This document shows, in pieces, positions 6,301 through 11,212 of a DNA stretch of 13,257 bases. Source of the stretch: an uncultured Myxococcales bacterium (GTDB lineage: Bacteria > Myxococcota_A > UBA9042); contig CAIXAA010000064.1 of NCBI GenBank assembly GCA_903917305.1, positions 1 through 13,257 of the forward strand, written 5' to 3'. How positions within the stretch are numbered: position 1 is the stretch's first letter; each line of letters begins with the position of its first letter. Position numbers and translations under genes: made by a program. A model generated the notes under the pieces. That model was not told the DNA's origin, did not search any database, and was given only the letters and a program-made list of their open reading frames with translations.

Positions 6301-8171
6301 ATCGCGCCCTTGGCGATCTCCGCCAGCTGCACCGTGTGCGGCGTGTCGCCCGGAATGTCCGTGGTGATCGTCAGCGTATCCGCGAAGTTGCCAGGAATCT
6401 GGGACGTTGCCGGCATCGCCTTCGGGGTGACCGTCACGGACACGCCGCCGCCAGCCGCCACCGTCGTCGCGTTCGCGGCCAACGTGAAGTGCGACGCGTC
6501 GCCCAGGCCGAGCTTGGCGCTGAACGTGAACGGGCCGTTGCCGCTGTTGCCGACCGTCACGTCCTTGCCGATGCCTGCCGGGGCGCCGCAGGCGCTGGCG
6601 CCGAAGTCGAGATCGCCGGAGATCTTGGCCACGCCCAACTGCCCGGTACCACTGAGCTTGAGCGCGGCAGGCAGGTCTGAGCACAACACATCGGCGGCAT
6701 CCACCGTCAGCGCCACGCTGCCCGACTGTTCCGAGGCATCGGTCGGTGCAAACGACGCGGTCGCTTCCAAGGTCGCGCCGGCGGCGATCGTCTGCGCGCC
6801 CGTGGGCGCAACCGTGAAGCCCGTGCCGGTGGCGGTGAGCGTCACATGCGCCGGCATGCTGCCTGAATTCGTGATCTTGAACATCTGCTTCTGGGTCGTC
6901 GTCACCGGCACGAGGTCGAACGCGAGGCCTGGCACGTCGAGCGCCAGGATGGCGCCCTTGGCGATTTCCTTGAGCTGCACGACGTGCGCCGTGTCGCCGG
7001 CGATGTCCGTCGTGATCGTCAGGGTGTCCGCGTAGTTGCCCGGAACCGTCGACGTCGCCGGGATCGCCTTGGGCGCCACCGCGATGTCGACCTTGCCGCC
7101 TGCTGCGACGTTGGGGGAGGGAATCGTGAGCGTGTACGGCGACGTCGCGCCGCCGGACAGCTTGGCCGTGAAGGCGAACGATTGATTGCCGGTGTTGCTG
7201 ACCGTCACGGTCTGCGCCGCGCCCGCCGAGCCGCCGCACGCGTTCGCGCCGAAGTCGAGGTCGCCGGAGACGCCAGCGACGCCCACCTGACCCTGGCCGT
7301 TCAGCGCGATGGACGTCAGGCTTGCGCCGCAGACCGCGCCGCTCACGACGATGGCGGCCTTGGCGGTCGCCGCCGCGTTCGTCGTCGGCTTGAAGGTGGC
7401 GGACAGCCCCGTCAGCGTCGCACCTGGATCGACGCCCAGCGCCGACGGCGCGCCCGACCAGGTCAGCGTGAACTGCGGATCGCTGGCTGCCCCCACCGAA
7501 ATCGCCGCGGTCTTGTTGCCGGTGTTCGTCAGCTTGACCGGCGTCGTCTTGTTGGCGCCCAGGGGCACTTCGCCAAACGACACCGTCGCCGGATCCAACG
7601 CGATCGTCGCCCCGGCCGCCGTTCGCTTGATCGTGATCGTCGTCGTCGCCGCGGCCGGATCATTGGTCGTGACGGTCAACGTGGCCGTTTCCACTGTACC
7701 TGCGGACACATCGGCGGGCACGGCCACCGCCGCGATCTCGATGTCGACCGACTTGCCGGCATCGACGGTCGGCGTCGCCGTGCTCGCGAGCGTGAACGCC
7801 TGCGACCCGCTGAGCGAAACCTGCGCCGTCAGCGCCGCATTGCCGGAATTGCCGAGCGTGATCTTCTGGCTGGCAGGCGCGGGCGCGCCGCAATCGAGCA
7901 TCCCGAAGTCCAGCGGCGCCGAAGACAGCGTCGCCTTGGGTGTGGGCGCCGGGCCATTGTCCGGCAGGGCCGCCGTATCGTCCGCCGACGTGTCCGCGAC
8001 GGTCGCATCGGTACCGCCACCGACATCGCCTGCGCCGTCCAGCAACGCCTGGCTTGCGTCGCCACCGCCCACATCGACAGTCACGAGCGTCGGCTTGACA
8101 CCCGTGTCACTGCCGCAACCGATCAACGACACGGCCGCAGCCGCCAACACCGCCCACGCGATAACCTTCAT
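3372..8171 (-). CDS. Giant lipoprotein with seven tandem ASH/choice-of-anchor-D-type Ig-domain pairs
   Basis: 1599 residues from ATG 8171, preceded by a strong Shine-Dalgarno (AGGAGGGG, about 8 bases upstream). An upstream in-frame start at 8225 would put 18 residues before the signal peptide, so it was rejected. Residues 1-19 are a lipoprotein signal ending in the lipobox LIGC, with Cys19 as the lipidated residue and Ser at +2. Residues 25-80 are a Gly/Asp/Ala/Thr-rich disordered linker. From about 84 to the end there are seven tandem units of about 216 residues. Each is a pair of beta-sandwich domains marked by LDFG...CG...NxGN and then ILxLD..xxFGxVPV..FKxTNSGN. Such Ig-like repeats are common in large surface or periplasmic proteins of delta-proteobacteria and usually act in adhesion or as a rod. 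No enzymatic or sorting domain is seen at the C-terminus. The protein is probably secreted and membrane-anchored through Cys19. The next gene on this strand is the radical SAM gene, 54 bp downstream. Confidence 0.93.
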   Translation of the reverse strand: MKVIAWAVLAAAAVSLIGCGSDTGVKPTLVTVDVGGGDASQALLDGAGDVGGGTDATVADTSADDTAALPDNGPAPTPKATLSSAPLDFGMLDCGAPAPASQKITLGNSGNAALTAQVSLSGSQAFTLASTATPTVDAGKSVDIEIAAVAVPADVSAGTVETATLTVTTNDPAAATTTITIKRTAAGATIALDPATVSFGEVPLGANKTTPVKLTNTGNKTAAISVGAASDPQFTLTWSGAPSALGVDPGATLTGLSATFKPTTNAAATAKAAIVVSGAVCGASLTSIALNGQGQVGVAGVSGDLDFGANACGGSAGAAQTVTVSNTGNQSFAFTAKLSGGATSPYTLTIPSPNVAAGGKVDIAVAPKAIPATSTVPGNYADTLTITTDIAGDTAHVVQLKEIAKGAILALDVPGLAFDLVPVTTTQKQMFKITNSGSMPAHVTLTATGTGFTVAPTGAQTIAAGATLEATASFAPTDASEQSGSVALTVDAADVLCSDLPAALKLSGTGQLGVAKISGDLDFGASACGAPAGIGKDVTVGNSGNGPFTFSAKLGLGDASHFTLAANATTVAAGGGVSVTVTPKAMPATSQIPGNFADTLTITTDIPGDTPHTVQLAEIAKGAILTLDTATIPFGLVAVPTTKDLPFKLTNSGSMPAHVTLTASGKGFTVEPSGVQTLAAGETLLGTATFAPSDMAALTGSIAVGVDAGDVLCAALPPSIALSGTGQMAVASVTGDLDFGLQACGGQPGAAQKVTISNKGNGSMTFGAALSAAAASPYDLSVPATVVDAGAKIDVLVTPKAIPGTSAVPGNYADTLTITTDALADSPHIVKLAEGAKGAILAVDTGSIPFGMVPVSSLKTVTFKVTNSGNADAHVTLGATGDTFGVLPTGVQTIGAGATLNGTATFLPVDTTVKSGTITVSVNAGDVLCADKPAAIQLTGTGQNGGLSLDKGQIEFGKINCGATPTAQTLKLTNTGNAPVKWFADLDNSPSHYTVSTPNSGSLIAGASVTLTISSAAMPSASAVTDNLYGENLSISTDIIGDTGHSVPIRQTAQGAILAFAPVSLDFGQMPVSTTATQQFQVINTGNAAATVGLAGTNPTFSLDAASWPVAGGTSAFVTAKFAPGVTTTVQTDSFKASVGNADVLCAPLPAGLAVTGQGTSGVVSFAPGALDFGAVDCGTTGAAQQIVFKNTGNQVYHVTPTLGAAVPLFTVTMVPADGTVAAGGGTLTLTVTPKPIPATSEVTPDLYGDTLTLTTDAFGDTPHAVELTQTAHGAILAISATSINFGSVAIGAAGNSQFSITNSGNAAATLSFTPVDKVTFNMPQAFLVAGNTSALPVGQFLPQAVQTYSDTAMITAPSTVLCKPLPFTSMPLTGAGIAAPTVKVTPSNLYFGTNGYVACGATAGAKTVTVTNQTASSITVNAAMTKGTNSAFTVAPASTTVAAGASLVLTVTPKAIPGTSVTSANFYTDTVAITTTAQGDGTHIVTAHMTAAGAILTFNRAVANFPTTKVGLTTTVNGNFRVHNSGNMAAALTLALSNPTDFALNLYAGTATPGFYAQFAGTFKPQSIGQKNSNVTLSTATPLCSALPAPLVFGGIGK
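3375..7922 (-). repeat. Seven tandem coding repeats of about 648 bp (216 residues)
   Basis: Units in protein order: 7922-7287 (residues 84-295), 7286-6639 (296-511), 6638-5991 (512-727), 5990-5343 (728-943), 5342-4695 (944-1159), 4694-4038 (1160-1378) and 4037-3375 (1379-1599). Units 2-5 are exactly 216 residues each, and units 6 and 7 are 219 and 221. Units 2, 3 and 4 are the most alike, sharing GDLDFG, NYADTLTITTD or NFADTLTITTD, NSGSMPAHVTL and LSGTGQ-type blocks. Units 1 and 5-7 are more diverged. This suggests duplication of a two-domain block, with the central units the most recent copies. Boundaries are set by the end of the xxGxGQ block and are approximate to a few residues. Confidence 0.85.
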
Positions 8172-8220
8172 CGAAAACCCCTCCTGCAGAACCTGGCCGT
8201 TGCCGACTCCCAGACGAGCC

Positions 8221-8247
8221 AGCATACGAATGCCTTGGGCACTGCAA
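8221..8247 (-). promoter_or_regulatory. Weak candidate promoter for the giant lipoprotein gene
   Basis: On the minus strand a TTGCAG-like -35 (8247-8242) and TATGCT-like -10 (8226-8221) are separated by 15 bp, placing the -10 about 50 bp before the ATG at 8171. The spacing is short and the match is partial. It is the best sigma70-like candidate I see in this 142-bp gap, but it is low confidence in GC-rich DNA. Confidence 0.2.
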
Positions 8248-8258
8248 TAGGGGGCGGC

Positions 8259-8296
8259 TAAGAAAAGTCTCAGAAGCGGGCGCAGCCAGCGCTTCT
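8259..8296 (-). terminator. Probable intrinsic terminator of the OYE-type oxidoreductase gene
   Basis: On the minus strand AGAAGCG (reading 8296-8290) pairs with CGCTTCT (8278-8272), a 7-bp stem with an 11-base loop. It is followed by the T-rich tail ACTTTTCTTA. It lies 18 bp after the TAA at 8316-8314, the right place to end the oxidoreductase transcript before the lipoprotein promoter. Confidence 0.55.
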
Positions 8297-8313
8297 CGTG
8301 CCTGTTCGGATGG

Positions 8314-9555
8314 TTATGCGCGCAAGCGCCGGGTCTGCCACGTCTTCCAGCCGCTCTCCAGCACCGTGCCCAGGAAGGCCATCAGCGCCGGTTCGTCCGG
8401 CTCCGGCTCGTCGCCGCGACCCATGCGCCGCAATTGCCGCGCGTACCAGGCGACCTCCATCAGCGCGGCCTTGTCCAGCGCCTTGATTCCCGTCGCGATC
8501 TTGTCGGGAACGGCGTGCTGCGGGTCCTTGCCGGCCAGCAGGCGCAGCGGCAAATCCGGCTCCACCGCCAGCGGCCGCGCCAGACCGACGAGGTCGAGCG
8601 AGCCCGCCTGCAGCGCGTCGGCCATGCCGTGCAGGGAGCGGAAACCGCCCGTGACCATCAGCGGCACCTTCGTGACTGCGCGGGCTTTGTCTGCGAATTC
8701 CAGGAAGTATGCCTCGCGCTGCCGCGTGCTGTCGCGCACGCCCGTGGCCATCGCCGGCGCTTCGTAGGTGCCGCCAGAGATCTCCAGCAGATCAATGCCT
8801 TCGTCGGAGAGCGCGCGCAGCACGTCCAGCGACTCCGCCTCCGTGAAGCCGCCGCGCTGGAAGTCCGCGGAGTTCAGCTTGATTCCCACGCCGAAGCCAG
8901 GCTGCGTCGCCCTGCGGATGGCGCGGTACACCTCCAGCACGAAATGGCGCCGCCGCTGCGCATCGCCGCCCCACTCGTCCGTGCGCAAGTTCTGTTTCGG
9001 CGAGAGGAATTGGCTGACGAGGTAGCCGTGCGCGCCGTGGATCTGCACGCCGCCGAATCCCGCCTGCTCCGCCAGTTGTGCCGATTTTCCGAAACGCGCA
9101 ATGATGTCGCGGATCTCTGCGTCGGTCAGCTCCCGCGGCACATCGAAGAACCGCGCCAGCGACGCCGAAAACGGGACCGCCGACGGCGCCACCGTCTCGG
9201 CATTCAGCCCCTTGGGCGCTTGCTTGCCGGGATGGTTGAGCTGCATCCAGAGCTGCCCGCCCGCGACCTTGCCCGCCCGCGCCCACGCCTGCAGCAGCTC
9301 CGCGTCGCGTTCGTCTTCCAGCGCGACGTTGCCCGGCTCGCCGAGCGCGCGCCGATCGATCATGACATTGCCGGTGATGCACAGGCCGATGCCGCCGCGC
9401 GCCCAGCGCTCGTACAGGCACACCAGCGCGGGCGTGACGCGGTTGTCGATGGTGCCGAGCGCCTCGCTCATCGCGGACTTGGCGAGGCGGTTGGGCAGCA
9501 CCGCACCGCAGCGCAGCGTCAGCGGCTGCGCGAGAAGGTCTTGGGGACGGGTCAT
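8314..9555 (-). CDS. Old Yellow Enzyme-type NADH:flavin oxidoreductase (ene-reductase family)
   Basis: 413 residues from ATG 9555, with an AGGAG Shine-Dalgarno 7 bases upstream. This is a single-domain TIM-barrel flavoenzyme. Family marks: LPNRLAKSAM at 20-29 (FMN binding), QLNHPGKQ at 105-112, and the active-site HGAH at 173-176 with the proton-donor Tyr178. SPKQNLRTDEWGG at 185-197, VTGGFRS at 301-307 and GLARPL at 324-329 (FMN phosphate) follow. Family members bind FMN and use NAD(P)H to reduce activated C=C bonds, nitro groups or related substrates. The 4Fe-4S and NAD domains of the roughly 670-residue 2,4-dienoyl-CoA reductases are absent. About 50 residues after the barrel (361-413) form a helical tail seen in some members. 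The physiological substrate cannot be read from sequence. It is transcribed divergently from the small lipoprotein gene and followed by a terminator, so probably monocistronic. Confidence 0.93.
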   Translation of the reverse strand: MTRPQDLLAQPLTLRCGAVLPNRLAKSAMSEALGTIDNRVTPALVCLYERWARGGIGLCITGNVMIDRRALGEPGNVALEDERDAELLQAWARAGKVAGGQLWMQLNHPGKQAPKGLNAETVAPSAVPFSASLARFFDVPRELTDAEIRDIIARFGKSAQLAEQAGFGGVQIHGAHGYLVSQFLSPKQNLRTDEWGGDAQRRRHFVLEVYRAIRRATQPGFGVGIKLNSADFQRGGFTEAESLDVLRALSDEGIDLLEISGGTYEAPAMATGVRDSTRQREAYFLEFADKARAVTKVPLMVTGGFRSLHGMADALQAGSLDLVGLARPLAVEPDLPLRLLAGKDPQHAVPDKIATGIKALDKAALMEVAWYARQLRRMGRGDEPEPDEPALMAFLGTVLESGWKTWQTRRLRA

Positions 9556-9658
9556 GGGCGGCTCCTGCGGGAAGATGCGGCGACTCTACACCTTCCGGCC
9601 CCGGCTGGGCACTGGAACGGCTACGCAGCTGTGCTAGCCTTTCGCGCGCGGAGGCCAG
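9556..9658. promoter_or_regulatory. Divergent promoter region between the OYE gene and the small lipoprotein gene
   Basis: These 103 bp separate two divergent starts and must hold both promoters. On the minus side a TAGAGT hexamer (9588-9583) and on the plus side a TGTGCTAGCCT segment (9630-9640) are the nearest -10-like sequences. Neither has a convincing -35 partner. Both genes have clear Shine-Dalgarno sequences at the edges. No operator-type symmetry stands out. Confidence 0.3.
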
Positions 9659-10222
9659 ATGGCGACCCGTTCAGTGCTTGTTCTGCTTGTGGTTCTGGGC
9701 CTGACGGCCTGCCTGCCATGCGTGCCGGTGCGGTACCGCGTGCAGGCCGGCGATCTGCGCGGCCGGGCCGTGCTGCAAAGCGACGTGCCGGTCATCGTGG
9801 ACGGTCGCGAGATCCTCGTGCCGGTCGAGCGCGTGTATTCGCCGGCCGAAGCGACGGGCGAGCGGCGCTGGTCGGATCGCCTCATCCAGGAACTCGCCGA
9901 GACGCATCCCGAAGCCGAGATCACGCTGGTCAGTCGGCAGGAGCGCTGTGTTCCCGGATACTTGACGCTGGCGGCCGGCGCGCTCGCTGCCGTGGGGGCT
10001 GGCTTTGCGGTGAATGCGATTGCCCCGCCGGAGCGCGTGCGGGAGCCGGGGCTGGTCCTGGTGCCGATCGCGGCGACGGTGGTCGGTGGGCTGTGCAACG
10101 GCGTGACTGCGTTGGCTTATGCCTGGCCGCACGATGCGCGCGCCGTGGCGCTGCCGCCCCCGCCGCCGCCGCCCGTGGAAGAGCCGGAAGAAGAGACCGA
10201 GACGGAGTCCGAGGCTCCGTAG
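9659..10222 (+). CDS. Small lipoprotein with hydrophobic segments and polyproline/acidic tail
   Basis: 187 residues from ATG 9659, with a CGGAGG Shine-Dalgarno 5 bases upstream. Residues 1-18 are a lipoprotein signal peptide ending in LTAC, with Cys18 as the predicted lipidated residue. Residues 24-98 are a soluble part with a short beta-rich stretch (RAVLQSDVPVIVDGREILVP). Two hydrophobic Gly/Ala-rich stretches follow at about 101-122 and 131-156, then seven consecutive prolines (166-172) and an acidic Glu/Thr tail to the end. A lipid anchor plus two internal hydrophobic hairpin-like segments suggests tight envelope association. I recognise no domain family. It is divergent from the OYE gene and convergent with the E2-like gene, 12 bp away, so it is a single-gene transcript. 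The call that it is a lipoprotein is firm; function is unknown. Confidence 0.85.
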   Translation: MATRSVLVLLVVLGLTACLPCVPVRYRVQAGDLRGRAVLQSDVPVIVDGREILVPVERVYSPAEATGERRWSDRLIQELAETHPEAEITLVSRQERCVPGYLTLAAGALAAVGAGFAVNAIAPPERVREPGLVLVPIAATVVGGLCNGVTALAYAWPHDARAVALPPPPPPPVEEPEEETETESEAP

Positions 10223-10238
10223 CCGGCCGCGCCGCTAC
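10219..10238. terminator. Possible bidirectional hairpin containing both stop codons of convergent genes
   Basis: GTAGC (10219-10223) pairs with GCTAC (10234-10238), and the inner GGC (10225-10227) pairs with GCC (10231-10233), leaving one bulged C and a CGC loop. The TAG stop codons of both convergent genes lie in the stem. There is no T-run on either side, so termination strength is uncertain. Confidence 0.3.
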
Positions 10239-11074
10239 CCGAGCACGTCCAGCTTCTCAGGATTCGCCAGTCGATCCAGCACCCCGCGCGCCATCACCGA
10301 GCCCTGGAAGCCGTCGACCAGGCGGTGATCCAGCGCCATCGCCAGCGGCAGCAGCTGGCGCACCACGACCTTGCCGTCCACCACCGCGACGCCGTCGAAC
10401 ACGCGACCCACGACCGCGACGCCGATGCCGCGCGCCGCCGGAAACAGCGGCGCCCACGCGTGCCGGATGCCGAACATGCCCACCGACGTCACCAGCAGGG
10501 AGCCGAACGGATCCGTGGGAAAGCCAAGCTTCTCCAGGTTCAGCCCGAGATCGTGCGTCAGCCACACGACCAGCATCATCATCCAGCGCCCCAGCCACGG
10601 CGGCATCCACGTCAGGTTCTTCTTGGTGCGCGCCAGCACCGGGTCGTCGCGGTTCTTGATGCGCGTCGCCTGCGCCGTCAGCTCGCGCGCCATGCCCGCC
10701 GTGTCCAGCTTGTCCGCCTGCCGCAGCACCACGCCGGACAGATCCGCGCCTTGGAGCTTGCTGCCTTCCTCATGCGGCACGGCCACTTGCAGGAACACGT
10801 CGACGTCCTTGCGCTGCCAGACGCGGCCGCGGCGAATCGTGCAGTTCAGCTCCGGATGCTCCGCCAGGGTCGCCGCGAACGCGCGCGCCACCGCGTGGGT
10901 CGGCGTCACCTTCTGCCCAGTCTTTTCGCGTACTTCCTGCAGCCAGGCCATCAGCCGCGTCACGTCGACGTCTTCGCTGCCGTAGATGGTCGGATCGCGC
11001 GGCGCGTCCCAGGACACGGCGGCCAGCGTGCGAAAAGCGGAGACGTGCGTCGGGCGAAAGAAGCGTTCGGTCAT
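10235..11074 (-). CDS. Stand-alone 2-oxoacid dehydrogenase E2-type acyltransferase catalytic domain
   Basis: 279 residues from ATG 11074, chosen over an upstream in-frame start at 11179 because a GGAGG Shine-Dalgarno lies 5-6 bases before it. The protein belongs to the E2 acyltransferase/chloramphenicol acetyltransferase-like fold. Supporting motifs are PTHAVARAFAATLAEHPELN at 58-77, FLQVAVPHEEG at 94-104, DPFGSLLVTSVGMFGI at 188-203 and the catalytic DHRLVDG at 249-255 with His250 and Asp254. True E2 subunits carry N-terminal lipoyl and subunit-binding domains, and none are present here. No E1 or E3 gene is adjacent. The family therefore indicates acyl-CoA-dependent transfer or a structural role, but not the substrate. 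A hydrophobic segment (about 157-180) interrupts the domain. The gene is divergent from metH (138 bp gap) and convergent with the small lipoprotein gene. Confidence 0.87.
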   Translation of the reverse strand: MTERFFRPTHVSAFRTLAAVSWDAPRDPTIYGSEDVDVTRLMAWLQEVREKTGQKVTPTHAVARAFAATLAEHPELNCTIRRGRVWQRKDVDVFLQVAVPHEEGSKLQGADLSGVVLRQADKLDTAGMARELTAQATRIKNRDDPVLARTKKNLTWMPPWLGRWMMMLVVWLTHDLGLNLEKLGFPTDPFGSLLVTSVGMFGIRHAWAPLFPAARGIGVAVVGRVFDGVAVVDGKVVVRQLLPLAMALDHRLVDGFQGSVMARGVLDRLANPEKLDVLG

Positions 11075-11130
11075 GCCGACCTCCGGAATGGAAAGAAGTC
11101 TCTCAACTTGTACGCCTGACGGCCGGCGCG

Positions 11131-11182
11131 ACGCAACCACCGCGCGATTCGTTTGCGTGGTGCGGTGCAGCCACCGCATACT
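11131..11182. promoter_or_regulatory. Divergent E2-like/metH control region with overlapping inverted repeats
   Basis: Three symmetries lie in this 52-bp stretch: ACGCAA (11131-11136) with TTGCGT (11153-11158), ACCAC (11136-11140) with GTGGT (11157-11161), and TGCGGTG (11161-11167), CAGC, CACCGCA (11172-11178). A candidate metH promoter overlaps them, with TTGCGT at 11153-11158, an 18-bp spacer and CATACT at 11177-11182. Repeats over a promoter suit an operator. No known SAM or cobalamin riboswitch core is recognisable in the 138-bp gap. Confidence 0.35.
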
Positions 11183-11212
11183 AACGCGCCGCCGCCACCC
11201 GAGAGGACCGCC

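Noticed and set aside
3375..7922. Periodic repeats considered as a CRISPR or other non-coding array
   Set aside because: The period is 648 bp, the copies are diverged and in frame, and the protein has clear Ig-like domain motifs. This is protein-level domain duplication.
11075..11212. SAM or cobalamin riboswitch upstream of metH
   Set aside because: The gap is only 138 bp, and I see no B12-box-like or SAM-box-like core. The dyads overlap a plausible promoter rather than forming a leader. A covariance-model search would settle it.
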